From Siccirubricoccus phaeus (lineage in GTDB: Bacteria; Pseudomonadota; Alphaproteobacteria; Acetobacterales; Acetobacteraceae), in contig NZ_SRXO01000003.1 in the NCBI RefSeq assembly GCF_008360935.1, forward strand, positions 124,001 through 188,000: a stretch of 64,000 nucleotides of DNA, given 5' to 3'. Below, piece by piece: positions 17,284 to 27,300 of this stretch. A program made the position numbers and the translations under genes. How positions within the stretch are numbered: position 1 is the stretch's first letter; every line of letters begins with the position of its first letter. The notes under the pieces were generated by a model, which did no database searches, had not been told where the DNA came from, and saw nothing but the letters and a program-made list of their open reading frames with translations.

Positions 17284-17832
17284 TCAGCTATTGCCGATAT
17301 GGATGTCGATGAGGTCCGTCATCTCGTCACGATAGCCGGGATGGCTCGGGTCCCGGGTCTCGCGGTGCAATCGCGCGCGGTCGATACCGGCGGCGACCAG
17401 GGCGTCCTCCACCATCTGCAGCCGCATCTGCAGCATGGCGGCCGGCATCGCCCCGCCGGCGGGATCCGCCTGGCCGATGAGCCGGAGCGGCGCTTCGGCC
17501 TGGGCCCTGGCCGCTTCTACGACCCGGGCGACGGATTTCTTCGCCTCATTGTCCAGCAGGGCGGACCAGGGGCTGAAGCTGACCACGATGCCGGTCCCGA
17601 GGCCCTGCAGGCGCCGCACGATATTCGGATGGATCGCCCAGGGATGGCTGAAATCCGCCTGGTCGCCGGCATGGTAGCGCCAGAGCGCGTCGACTTCCGC
17701 GGATTCCCGGCAGGTGACGATCTCGAAGCTGGTCTCAGGCGGCAGGGTATTGGCCAGCAGGTCGTCGAGGTGGTCCACACCGGCAACCAGCCAGGTGGTG
17801 CCTTCGAATTGGGCGAGGATGATGTCGGGCAT
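17284..17832 (-). CDS. Uncharacterised protein with C-terminal OmpA-like domain, next to T6SS
   Basis: A 182-residue protein I cannot name. The C-terminal half resembles the OmpA/MotB peptidoglycan-binding fold: VVSFSPWSALLDNEAKKS corresponds to the first strand and helix, LRLIGQADPAGG to the usual V-GHTD-TG turn (here QAD, keeping the Asp), and LQMRLQMVEDALVAAGID to the LS-RA--V---L---GI helix, keeping the Arg. The N-terminal half has no match I recognise. There is no signal peptide, transmembrane segment or lipobox, which is unusual for a cell-wall-binding protein. It lies 119 bases downstream of another unknown gene on the same strand, beside tagH. The domain call is by eye. Confidence 0.7.
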   Translation of the reverse strand: MPDIILAQFEGTTWLVAGVDHLDDLLANTLPPETSFEIVTCRESAEVDALWRYHAGDQADFSHPWAIHPNIVRRLQGLGTGIVVSFSPWSALLDNEAKKSVARVVEAARAQAEAPLRLIGQADPAGGAMPAAMLQMRLQMVEDALVAAGIDRARLHRETRDPSHPGYRDEMTDLIDIHIGNS

Positions 17833-17951
17833 GTCTCGATATCCTCAACGGGCCGCCGTGGGGACGCTTGCACGATCCTGGCGCGGCAGGAAAGGCCGAC
17901 CATCTCCCGGCCATAGCCGGGCGGGCCAGGCAGCGCACTTCAGGCGGTGTG

Positions 17952-18914
17952 CTACTTGATCTTCTCGATCTCGTTGATCAGCCCCTGGGTCTCCTTGCCG
18001 AGCGCTTCCAGCTTGCCCCAGGCGGGCTCGATTTCGGGCGCGTTCGGCCATTTGGCGAGCCTGAAATCCGCGCGTCCGGCGCGGACCAAGGCGATCCAGC
18101 CATTGAGCAGGGCCTGGGTTTCGCTGATCACGCCCGAGATCTCGTCGATGCGCTTCGGATATTTCCCGAAGCAGTCGGCGAGCTTGTTCAGCGCCTCGCG
18201 CATCGCCTTCTGCGACGGGCTTTCCTTGGTGGCCGCCTTGGGGGGGTGGAGGCTGGGCGGCCGGGCCTTCATCCATTTCTGGATGTTCTTGAGGTCGCCG
18301 GTGAAGGTGGCGATCAGCTTCTCCGCCGGATCCTGGACCTTGATTGTCCACACCTCGTCCTTGCCACCCTTCTCGGGCAGCTTCGGGGCTTTCGGCCCGG
18401 CCAGGGAATCAGCTTCGAGCTTCAGGTCGAGCAATCCGCGGTCGAGCTCCTGGAACACCTTCAGGATCGCCTTGATCTTCGCCATGGTGTCCAGGAACTT
18501 CTTCGTCCCGCCTCCCTTCGGGTCGAAGGTCTCCGGCTGCTGCTGATCGGTCCCGCACAGATCGTCGATGGTGGCGTCCAGCAACTTGGTCAGTGTCCGC
18601 TTATAGGGCGCCAATTCCTTGTTGATCTGTGTCTGGGCCGGCTTCAGCGCCGAGGGCGGCACGTTGTTCTTCGAGGTGATCTTGTTTTCCTTCAGCACCT
18701 CATCGACCACATAGCTGATGGTGCCGAAGATGCCCTGGGCGGCCTTGTCGAAATCCTTTTCGATGTCCTTCAGCGTAATATGATCTTCATCGGTTTTTAC
18801 CGATTTGTCGTAGGTGAAGGTCGGCAGGTCGAGGAAGCTTTTGACGAGCTGGGGGAATTTGCCTTGGTAGCGCTCAGCGTATTTAACGCTGATCTTGACC
18901 TTCAACTCCGCCAT
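17952..18914 (-). CDS. Lysine-rich helical protein of unknown function, divergent from tagH
   Basis: A 320-residue protein not recognised. It looks almost entirely helical and charged, with no signal peptide, membrane segment or enzyme motif. By hand count it has about 44 lysines and 9 arginines, the reverse of its neighbours, which use arginine heavily; its codons are less GC-rich. This suggests transfer or unusual selection. Two starts are possible: ATG 18941 (weak site) and ATG 18914, preferred because a GGGGGG purine run lies 5 bases upstream and the protein then begins AELKVKISVKY. It is transcribed away from tagH across a 243-base shared region and may share a transcript with the OmpA-like gene. 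A T6SS accessory or effector-related role is inference from position. Confidence 0.7.
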   Translation of the reverse strand: MAELKVKISVKYAERYQGKFPQLVKSFLDLPTFTYDKSVKTDEDHITLKDIEKDFDKAAQGIFGTISYVVDEVLKENKITSKNNVPPSALKPAQTQINKELAPYKRTLTKLLDATIDDLCGTDQQQPETFDPKGGGTKKFLDTMAKIKAILKVFQELDRGLLDLKLEADSLAGPKAPKLPEKGGKDEVWTIKVQDPAEKLIATFTGDLKNIQKWMKARPPSLHPPKAATKESPSQKAMREALNKLADCFGKYPKRIDEISGVISETQALLNGWIALVRAGRADFRLAKWPNAPEIEPAWGKLEALGKETQGLINEIEKIK

Positions 18915-19157
18915 AGCCGCCCCCCACGCTCGGTCCGTCATTAACCCTAACCGAAATACACCCGGCTGCGTAGCGGTTCCGCTTCGTGCGGGGAGAATGT
19001 CGCGGTGTTACGCTGGTCACTTGCAATCTGCCGTGAGGCGAACGATCCTCCGGCCCGGTGGCCGGGGCGACGCTGCGCCTTTGTCACCTCAGGACAGCGA
19101 AAGGGTAGCTGCCATGTGCATGACCTGCCTCGCCACCTTTGTGCGCTGGCTTCGGAC
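18915..19157. promoter_or_regulatory. Divergent promoter region between the lysine-rich gene and tagH
   Basis: 243 bases with no supported gene, lying between divergent genes at the left edge of the T6SS island. It must carry promoters for both directions, but I found no clear -35/-10 pair or palindrome. The open frame reaching back to 19005 in the tagH frame shows no FHA-like sequence. Confidence 0.4.
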
Positions 19158-20942
19158 ATGCCGCTGACCCTCAGCCTGGCCGGGGAGGGCCCGCTCGGTC
19201 CGGTGCAGGAAGTGCGATCGCTTGATCGCGGCAGCCTCTCCCTCGGCCGCGGGCCGCAGAATGACTGGGTACTGCAGGATGCCGCCGCGCAGCTTTCCAA
19301 GCTGCACTGCACGATTGCCTTCGTCGCCGGCAATTACGTCCTGACAGATGTCAGCACCAACGGCGTGTTCCTGAACGGCGCCCCAGAGCGGATGCCACGT
19401 GACAGCCAGGTGGTGCTGCAGGAGGGCGATGAGTTCCGCCTGGGCGACTATGTGGTGCGGGTTTCCACCCAGGGGCCGGGCCCGGCGGCCTTCGCGCCGG
19501 TGGCCTCCACGCCCGTTGCCGGCGATCCCTTCGCCGCGGATCTGCTGGAAGACCCGCTGGGCCCGCCGCCGCCCGGCTTCTCCCACCCGCAGCGGATCGA
19601 AACGCCGATGCCGCGGGGGATGGACCCCTTCGATATCGCGGAGGAGAGCAGGCCGACCGCGCCGGAGATCGACAAATTCCGCGGCAGGGAGGCCGATCCG
19701 TCCTGGAGCGGCGCGGCACAGCGTGACAATGCGGATATCGGCAACCACTTCTACGCCGCGCCGCGCGTGGTGGCGCAGCCGACGCTGAGCGATGCCGATC
19801 TGGACGCGCTGCTCGGCGACCTGCCGCTGGGCCCGGGGGCCGGCGGGGCGGCCGCGCCGCCGCCGCCCTTCAACCCGCCGCCCACCCCCTTCGGCGGGCC
19901 GCAGATGGGGGGGCTTGCCCCCGTCGCCGGGACGGTGCCGGCGGATATCGACTTCGACGAGTTGCTGGGCGACCTGACGCCCGGGCAAGGCTTCGCGCCG
20001 GTGCCGCAGCCGGCGCCGGTCGTGGTGGAGACCCCGGCGGCCCCGCCCGCCCCGGTGTTGCTTGCCCCGGTGGTGGTGGCGGAAGCACCCGCGCTCCTGC
20101 CGGTGGTTGTCCCGGCCGCGCCGCCGGTGGTGGCGGAACTGCCGGCGGTGGCGCCCGCGCTGGCCGCCCCCGCGATTGCCCTGGTTCCGTCGGACCCGGC
20201 CGCCCCGCCGGCGGGGCGGAGCGAGAATCCCTTCGATGAGCCGGATCGGCCCGGCGTGGCCCTGGCCCTGCCGCCGGCCACCCCGGCGATGGCAGCCGCG
20301 CCGCTCCCCGCCCCGCCGGCGCCGGTGCCGGCCGCCACGGCCACCACTTCCACCGCGGATGCAGCACGGCTGATGGCGGCGTTCCTGGAAGGCGCGGGGC
20401 AGCCGAAGGTGGATCTCGCCGGCCAGGATCCGGAAGCCTATTTCCGGCTGGTCGGCCAGCTCATGAAGGTCATGGTCGAGAATCTGCGTGACGTTCTGAT
20501 GTCGCGCGCCGAGGTCAAGCGGGGCTTCGGTATCGAGCAGACCATGCTTCAGGCGCGGAACAACAACGTCCTGAAATTCTCGGTGACGTCGGAGGATGCG
20601 GTGGCGGCGATCCTCCAACCCGGACGGCCGGGCTACCTGCCGCCGCTGAAGGCGACCGAGGATGCGTTCCGCGACCTGCGGTCCCACCAATTGGCGGTCA
20701 TGGCCGGGGTGCAGGCGGCGCTGGTGGCGCTGCTGAAGCGCTTCGACCCGGCGGCGATCGAGGCCCGTATCACCTCGGCCGGGCTGCTTGGCAACCTGCT
20801 GCCCGGCAGCCGCAAATCCCGCACCTGGGAGCTGTTCTGCAACACCTATGCGGACATCGCCCGCGAGGCGGAGGAGGATTTCCAGGCGGTCTTCGGGCGT
20901 GAATTCGCCCGGGCCTATCAGGACCAGGAAAAGAAGCTGTAG
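19158..20942 (+). CDS. tagH: Type VI secretion FHA-domain protein TagH
   Basis: A 594-residue protein with a phosphothreonine-reading FHA domain at about residues 20-100 (GR at 30-31, SKLH at 47-50, STNG with Asn68-Gly69, FLNG). A long Pro/Ala-rich, probably disordered linker follows from about 110 to 400, then the helical C-terminal domain found in T6SS FHA proteins (from FLEGAGQP to the end). TagH/Fha proteins link a PpkA-type kinase to T6SS assembly; no kinase gene is in the window. ATG 19158 begins the domain; 51 upstream codons of open frame are shadow. First gene of the tagH-tssJKLM-vgrG run. Confidence 0.92.
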   Translation: MPLTLSLAGEGPLGPVQEVRSLDRGSLSLGRGPQNDWVLQDAAAQLSKLHCTIAFVAGNYVLTDVSTNGVFLNGAPERMPRDSQVVLQEGDEFRLGDYVVRVSTQGPGPAAFAPVASTPVAGDPFAADLLEDPLGPPPPGFSHPQRIETPMPRGMDPFDIAEESRPTAPEIDKFRGREADPSWSGAAQRDNADIGNHFYAAPRVVAQPTLSDADLDALLGDLPLGPGAGGAAAPPPPFNPPPTPFGGPQMGGLAPVAGTVPADIDFDELLGDLTPGQGFAPVPQPAPVVVETPAAPPAPVLLAPVVVAEAPALLPVVVPAAPPVVAELPAVAPALAAPAIALVPSDPAAPPAGRSENPFDEPDRPGVALALPPATPAMAAAPLPAPPAPVPAATATTSTADAARLMAAFLEGAGQPKVDLAGQDPEAYFRLVGQLMKVMVENLRDVLMSRAEVKRGFGIEQTMLQARNNNVLKFSVTSEDAVAAILQPGRPGYLPPLKATEDAFRDLRSHQLAVMAGVQAALVALLKRFDPAAIEARITSAGLLGNLLPGSRKSRTWELFCNTYADIAREAEEDFQAVFGREFARAYQDQEKKL

Positions 20943-21141
20943 GGCGCCACGGCAGGCCGGCGCGCCCGGCGCCCACGAGCCTCGCCGCTTCACAACTCGC
21001 GGCAAGGTGAGATGCCATGGCGGCCGGACCGTTCCACCTCTGGGCGAAGCCGGCGGAGTTAGGATACACTCACGGTGCTGTGGGTGTGGCAACAGGGCGG
21101 GCCAAAGCCGCCGGCACCCGTGGTCGTCTTGGGGGATATGC
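20943..21141. other. Gap between tagH and tssJ
   Basis: 199 bases, longer than any other spacing within the T6SS run. It may hold an internal promoter for tssJKLM; a weak AGGATACACT lies at about 21060-21069. No gene or strong hairpin seen. Confidence 0.35.
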
Positions 21142-21612
21142 ATGGCGCATACGGTGCTTCGCTTTGCCTGGCTGATTGGGCTCCTGGCGGGACTCTCGGC
21201 CTGTGCGCCGCCGGCTCCGCCGCCGCCAACCGTGGTGAACCTGACCCTGAAGGCGACCGGGGATGTGAACCCGACGGAAGCCGGCGCGGCGGCGCCGGTG
21301 CAGTTGCGCGTCTATCAGCTCACCTCGACCGCCGCCTTCAGTGGGGCCGAGTTCTTCGCCCTGTTGGACCGCGAAGCAGCCACCCTCGGCGATCAGCTCG
21401 TGCGGCGGGAGGATTTTCTCCTGGCGCCCGGTGCCACCCTTACCAGCACCCTGAATCCCGAGGCTCGAGTGACGTCGCTCGGGATCTTCATTGGGGTTCG
21501 CAGCGTCGATGGCGTGACCTGGCGTGCCACCTGGGCGGTGCCGTCCAACAAGACGAGCGCCGTCACCGTCACCGCCGCCAGATCCGGCCTCACCGTGGCG
21601 CCGACCCCGTGA
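21142..21612 (+). CDS. tssJ: Type VI secretion lipoprotein TssJ
   Basis: A 156-residue outer-membrane lipoprotein. The signal peptide ends in the lipobox LSAC with the lipidated Cys21, followed by a Pro-rich stretch and then the beta-sandwich typical of TssJ/SciN (VVNLTLKATGDVNP, VQLRVYQLTSTAAF, FLLAPGATLTS). TssJ anchors TssM to the outer membrane in the membrane complex. ATG 21142 is chosen for the signal peptide and the GGGGGA site just ahead. It is 36 bases before tssK. Confidence 0.93.
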   Translation: MAHTVLRFAWLIGLLAGLSACAPPAPPPPTVVNLTLKATGDVNPTEAGAAAPVQLRVYQLTSTAAFSGAEFFALLDREAATLGDQLVRREDFLLAPGATLTSTLNPEARVTSLGIFIGVRSVDGVTWRATWAVPSNKTSAVTVTAARSGLTVAPTP

Positions 21613-21648
21613 CGCGGTGGCCGGCGGCAGCGCGACGGAGCGCCTGAC

Positions 21649-22986
21649 ATGGGCTGGGACAACAAGGTCATCTGGAGCGAGGGGCTGTTCCTGCAGCCGC
21701 AGCATCTGCAGCAGCAGGACCGCTATGTGGAGCGCCTGGTGCGGGCCAGCACGGCCGGGCTGCGCCCCTTCGCCTGGGGACTCACAACGCTCGACATCGA
21801 CCGCGACCTACTGGCGCTGGGGAAATTCGCGACCCGTGCCATCTCTGGCATCCTGCCGGACGGCACGCCCTTCGCGGCCCCAGGGGACCTCGACCCGCCG
21901 CCGCCGATCGACCTGCCGGAAACGGCGCGCAACTCCATCATCTATCTGGTGCTGCCGGCCCGCCAGCCTGGGGTGACCGAGACGGCGCCGGCCGATGTGA
22001 CCGAGACCGTGGCCCGCTATGCCGCCGCGGAGCATGAAGCGGTTGACACCAATGCCGGCTACCAGTCCAACGCTACCGTCCCGGTCGGCAAGCTGCGGCT
22101 GCGCTACGCGCTGGAGCATGAGGCCCGGCAGGGCATGGCGGAGATCGGGCTGGCCCGCATCGTCGAGGTCCGCTCCGACAAATCCGTGGTGCTGGACGAG
22201 AATTACATCCCGCCCGTGCTGCTGAGCAGCGCCTCCTCCGTCCTCGGCGGCTTCGTCACCCAGGTCCAGGGCCTGGTGCACCACCGGGCGGAGGCACTGG
22301 CCGGGCGCGTTTCCGAGACGGCCACGCGCGGCGCCGCCGAATTCGCCGATTTCCTGCTGCTGCAGCTTTGCAACCGCAATGAGCCGGTCTTGACGCATAT
22401 GGCGGCGACGCTCGGCCAGCTCCATCCGGAGACCTTCTACCGCTACGCCGTCGGCCTAGCCGGCGAGCTGGCGACTTTCACCGAAAGCCGCAAGCGGCCG
22501 GCCGTCTTCCCGCCCTACCGGCATGAGGATCTGACCGCGACCTTCCGGCCGGTGATGGCGGCGATCCGGCAATCCCTCTCCGCGGTGCTGGAGCAGACCG
22601 CGGTGCCGATCCCGCTGCAGGAGCGGAAATTCGGCATCCGCGTAGCGCCGATCGCCGACCATTCGCTGGTCACCAACGCCACCTGGGTGCTGGTGGTCAC
22701 GGCGCAGATGCCGGCCGAGACGCTGCGCCGGAACCTGCCGAACCAGATCAAGATCGGACCGGTGGAACAGATCCGCGAGCTGATCAACGTGGCGCTGCCG
22801 GGCATTGCGGTGCGAGCGCTGCCCGTCGCGCCGCGCCAACTGCCTTACTACTCCGGCGCCTCCTATTTCGAGCTGGACCGCAGCAGCCCCTACTGGGCCG
22901 CGCTGTCCCGCTCCGGCGGCGCGGCGCTGCATCTTTCGGGCGAGTTCCCGGGCATCAACATGGAATGCTGGGCGATCAGGGGGTGA
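21649..22986 (+). CDS. tssK: Type VI secretion baseplate protein TssK
   Basis: A 445-residue protein of normal TssK length. The opening NKVIWSEGLFLQPQHLQQQD is the family's strongest signature, and the C-terminal region (PYYSGASYFELDRSSPYW and the GEFPGINMECWAI end) is also typical. TssK trimers connect the baseplate (TssEFG) to the TssJLM membrane complex. The gene ends 6 bases before tssL. The baseplate genes it must work with are not in this window. Confidence 0.95.
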   Translation: MGWDNKVIWSEGLFLQPQHLQQQDRYVERLVRASTAGLRPFAWGLTTLDIDRDLLALGKFATRAISGILPDGTPFAAPGDLDPPPPIDLPETARNSIIYLVLPARQPGVTETAPADVTETVARYAAAEHEAVDTNAGYQSNATVPVGKLRLRYALEHEARQGMAEIGLARIVEVRSDKSVVLDENYIPPVLLSSASSVLGGFVTQVQGLVHHRAEALAGRVSETATRGAAEFADFLLLQLCNRNEPVLTHMAATLGQLHPETFYRYAVGLAGELATFTESRKRPAVFPPYRHEDLTATFRPVMAAIRQSLSAVLEQTAVPIPLQERKFGIRVAPIADHSLVTNATWVLVVTAQMPAETLRRNLPNQIKIGPVEQIRELINVALPGIAVRALPVAPRQLPYYSGASYFELDRSSPYWAALSRSGGAALHLSGEFPGINMECWAIRG

Positions 22987-22992
22987 TGCGCG

Positions 22993-24351
22993 ATGTCCGA
23001 TGATCCCTTCGCCGAGCCCGAGGACACCGACCGCACGGTCATTCGTCCGCGCCCCGGCGGACGCGCGCCGGCGCCGCCGCCCATGGCGGCCCCGGTGCCC
23101 ACCATGTCGGCGAGCGCGCCGATCGGGCCGATGATGGCACTGCCCGTCATCGGGGTGAATCCGCTGGCCGCGGCGGCGGCGCCGGTGATGGGCGCCGCCA
23201 TCCGGCTGCTCGGCCGGTTCCAGCACCCGCAGCCGGACCAGCTCCGCCGCAGCATGGTGGAGGCGGTCCGCGAATTCGAGCGGCGGGCCCTGGCGACCGG
23301 CCTCGACACCCAGTCGCTGCGGGCAGCGCGCTACGCGCTCTGCGCCATGATCGACGACATGGTGCTCTCCACCCCCTGGGGCGCCAACAGCCCCTGGTCG
23401 CAGCAGAGCCTCACCAGCATCTTCCACAACGAGGTGGCGGGCGGCGAGCGCTTCTTCGAGATCCTGAAGCAGATGGAGGAGGATCCGGCGCGCCACGGCC
23501 AGGTGGTGGAGCTGATGTATCTCTGCCTCTCGCTCGGCTTCGTCGGCCGTTACCGGGTGCAGCAGCGGGGCGTCGCCTCGCTCACCGAATTCCGCGACGC
23601 GCTCTACCGCGTCATCCGGCAGCGGCGCGGGGAATTCGAGCGCGACCTCTCGGTGCGGTGGCAGGGCATCCCCGCCGGGCACCGGCCGCTGGCGCAGCGT
23701 GTGCCGCTCTGGCTGATCGGCACGCTCACCGTCTTCCTGCTGGCCTGCATCTATCTGGGCTTCAATTTCTCCCTGGCCGGCGATGCCGATGCGCTCGCGG
23801 CGCGGTACGCGCAACTGCCGCCCTCCGCCCCGCTGCTGCCGCCGCGCCCGCCCGGCGCGCCGCCGCCGCCACCGGCCCAGCCGGCGCCGCCACCGCCGCC
23901 TTCTTCCGCCCTGCCGCGGCTGCGTACCTTCCTGGCGCCGGAGATCCAGGCCCGGCTGGTGGATGTGCTGGAGGACAGCCAGACCATCACCATCCGGGTC
24001 GCGAACAACAACATGTTCGCCCTGGGTCAGGCGACGCTGAACGCCGGCTCCGTGCCCCTGCTGGAGCGCGTGGCGCGCGCGCTGAACGATGAGTCCGGCG
24101 CGATCCTGGTGACCGGCCATACCGACAGCTCGCCGATCCGTACGGCACGCTTCCCGTCGAACTGGCATCTCAGCCAGGCGCGGGCCGAGACCGTGGCCCG
24201 GCTGGTCGCCGGGAAGCTGGAGAATCCGAACCGGGTGCGGGCGGAGGGCAAGGCGGATACGCAGCCAGTCGCCTCCAACGACACACGGGAGGGCCAGCAG
24301 GCCAACCGGCGGACCGACATCATCCTGGTGAAGGCGGGGGATTCCCAGTGA
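22993..24351 (+). CDS. tssL: Type VI secretion inner-membrane protein TssL with OmpA domain
   Basis: A 452-residue extended TssL (DotU family). Domains in order: Pro-rich cytoplasmic leader (1-60), DotU helical domain (about 65-230), one transmembrane segment (WLIGTLTVFLLACIYLG, about 239-255), a Pro-rich periplasmic spacer, and a C-terminal OmpA-like peptidoglycan-binding domain from about 315. The last carries NNMFALGQATL near 338 and the TGHTDSS turn near 374-380. Such built-in OmpA domains replace a separate TagL. It overlaps tssM by 4 bases (GTGA). Confidence 0.94.
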   Translation: MSDDPFAEPEDTDRTVIRPRPGGRAPAPPPMAAPVPTMSASAPIGPMMALPVIGVNPLAAAAAPVMGAAIRLLGRFQHPQPDQLRRSMVEAVREFERRALATGLDTQSLRAARYALCAMIDDMVLSTPWGANSPWSQQSLTSIFHNEVAGGERFFEILKQMEEDPARHGQVVELMYLCLSLGFVGRYRVQQRGVASLTEFRDALYRVIRQRRGEFERDLSVRWQGIPAGHRPLAQRVPLWLIGTLTVFLLACIYLGFNFSLAGDADALAARYAQLPPSAPLLPPRPPGAPPPPPAQPAPPPPPSSALPRLRTFLAPEIQARLVDVLEDSQTITIRVANNNMFALGQATLNAGSVPLLERVARALNDESGAILVTGHTDSSPIRTARFPSNWHLSQARAETVARLVAGKLENPNRVRAEGKADTQPVASNDTREGQQANRRTDIILVKAGDSQ

Positions 24352-27300
24352 ACCGCTTCCTTTCCATGCTGTTCTCCCGCTGGGTGGTCACCTTCATCGG
24401 TGCCCTGCTGATCAGCCTGCTGATCTGGTTCTTCGGCGATCTGGTGGCGTTCGGCGAGTCGCGGCCGCTGGCGCCGGAATTCGCCCGTGTCATCGCGATC
24501 ATCCTCATCTTCGTGCTGTGGCTGGCGAACAACCTGCTGCGCATGTACCGCCAGCAGAAGCGGGACAAGAAGCTGGTCGAGGAAGTCTCGGCGCCGCCCA
24601 CTCAGGCGGAGCTGGACGCCGCGGCCACCGCCGATGAGGTGAACCTGCTGGCGACGCGCCTGAAGGAGGCGCAGCAGGCGTTGAAGAAGGCCGGCATGGC
24701 CGGGCGGTTCGGCACCGCGCTCTACCAGCAGCCCTGGTACATGTTCATCGGCCCACCCGGCTCGGGCAAGACCACGGCGCTGGTGAATTCCGGGCTGAAC
24801 TTCCCGCTGGCCGACAAGGGCGCGGTGCACGGCGTCGGCGGCACGCGGAATTGCGACTGGTGGTTCACCGACCAGGCGGTGCTGATCGATACCGCCGGCC
24901 GCTATACGACTCAGGACAGCCAGGAAAGCATCGACAGCAAATCCTGGCTCGGCTTCCTCAGCCTGCTGAAGAAGCACCGGCCGCGTCAGCCGATCAACGG
25001 TGTCATCCTCGCCATCAGCCTCTCCGACCTCTCCGCCATGAAGGAGAGCGAACAGTCCGACCACGCGCGGACCATCCGCAACCGCATCCGGGAGCTGCAT
25101 GACCAGCTCGGGGTGCGGATGCCGGTCTATGTCATGTTCACCAAGGCGGACCTCATCGCCGGCTTCGTCGAATTCTTCGACAATCTCGGCAAGGAGGAGC
25201 GCGAGCAGGTCTGGGGGATGACCTTCCCCCTGGACAATGGGAAGGACGCGGGCAACGCCGCGGTGACCAGGTTCGGCGCGGAATTCGACGCGCTGCTGCA
25301 GCGCCTGACGGACCGCATGCTGGAGCGGGTGCATCAGGAGCCGGACATGCAGCGCCGCGCCCTGATCTATGGCTTCCTGCAGCAGATGGCCTCGCTGCGC
25401 GAGACCGCGCAATCCTTCCTGACGGCGATCTTCCAGCCGAGCCGGCTCGAGCTTCCGGCCCTGCTCCGCGGCGTCTACTTCACCTCGGGCACCCAGAACG
25501 GCATGCCGATGGACCGGCTGCTGGGAGCCATGGCCAGCAATTTCGGCCTGCAGCGCCAGGCGGTGACGGCCTTCAGCGGCCAGGGGCGCAGCTACTTCCT
25601 TACCCGGCTGATGAAGGAGGTGGTGTTCCTTGAGAGCGGCTTGGTCAGCCTCGACCCGCGACTCGAGAAGCGCAACCGCCTGGTCTGGGGCGGCGCCTAT
25701 GCGGCGGCGGCGGTGGCCCTGCTCGGGATGACCGGCATCTGGTTCTATAGCTGGCTCGGGAACCGGGACCTGATCGCCGCGGCGCAGCTCGGCGTGACCA
25801 ATTACGAGGCGCAGCTCGCGATCCTGCGGCAGGATCCGGCGCCGGCCACCGATCTTCGGCCCGCCCTGCCGCCGCTGGCCACGCTGCGCACCCTGCCCGG
25901 CGGCTATGACCAGCGGGAGATGTCGACGCCGATCGGCCTCACCTTCGGCCTGTGGCAGGGGACGCGGCTGGGGACGCAGGCGCAGCAGGGCTACCGGCAT
26001 GCACTGAGCATGCTGCTGCTGCCCCGCCTGCTGGCCCGGGTCGAAACGGGGATGCGGGAGAATATCGGCAACCTCGACTACCTCTACACCGCGCTGAAGG
26101 TGTACCTGATCCTCGGCCGGCGCGGGCCGCTCGACGCCGATCTTGTGACGAATTGGCTGACCGCCGATATCGACCGCGACCTGCAGGATGACGAGACGGC
26201 GCGCGGCGCGGTCCTCGACCACATCACCGCGCTACTCGAGGAGCCGGTGGAGGAGGTCCCGCTCGACAACGTCCTGATCGACCAGGTGCGCAACGTGCTG
26301 CGCCAGATGCCGCTGGCGCAGCGGAGCTATCAGCGCCTGCTGACCAGCCAGCAGGTGAAGGCGCTGCCGGATTGGCGGATCGGCGACGCGGCGGGGCCGG
26401 CGGCGAACCGGGTCTTCGTGCTGCGGTCCGGCCGGCCGCTCACCACCGGGGTGGACGGCATCTTCACCTATCGCGGCTATCACCGCACCTTCCTCTCGCT
26501 GCTGCCGGAAGTGCTGCAGGATGTCAGCGAAGCGAGCTGGGTGCTGGGCGGCCGGGACGAGATCCAGGTCACCGATCTGCGGCGCATTTCCCAGCTACGG
26601 CGCGACGTCCAGGCGCTGTACTTCGAGGACTATATTCGCCGTTGGGACGCCATCCTGGCGGATGTGCAGATGCGCCCCTTCCAGACCACTTCCGATGCGC
26701 TGGATGTGCTGAACACCTTGTCCGGGCCGGTCTCGCCCTTCCGCAACCTGCTGCAGGCGATCGCGACCGAGACGACCCTGACCAAGGCGGACGACATCGA
26801 GGCGGCAGGGGCGCGGGCGACGGATACGGCGAGAGTGGCGGCACAGCGCGAATTGCGCCTCAACCTCTCGGCCCGGCAACGGACGGCGGTGGCGGCCTTG
26901 CAGGCGGCCTTCCGCTCCGACGATGCCCGCGCCCCGAACCCGGCGCAGCGAGTGGATGACCATTTCAAGCGGCTGCAGGATTTCGTCGGCACGCCGCAGC
27001 GGCCTGGCGAGATGGAGCAGGTCATCGCCAAGATGCTGCAGCTCTACCAGGGCTTCAGCCAGGCGGCGGCAGGCGGCGGCGCCGGGCTGCTGGGCGCCGC
27101 GGCCGGAGGTGGCGGTGGCGGCAGTCTGCCATCCCAGCTCCAGACCCTGGCGCGCAGCCTGCCGGCGCCGATCGACAACATGGTGGCCGCGACGGCGCGC
27201 AGTAGCGCCAGCGTGACTGCCGCCGGCGCCCGGGCGCAGATCGCCGAGAATTGGCGATCCAACATCGCGCCTTTCTGCGCGACGGCGCTGAACAATCGCT

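Noticed and set aside
19089-21143. 684-codon minus-strand frame opposite tagH
   Set aside because: Shadow of the Pro/Ala-rich tagH linker, giving artificial Arg/Gly/His repeats.
24027-26222. 731-codon minus-strand frame inside tssM
   Set aside because: Entirely antisense to tssL/tssM, whose motifs are intact; composition is that of a shadow frame.
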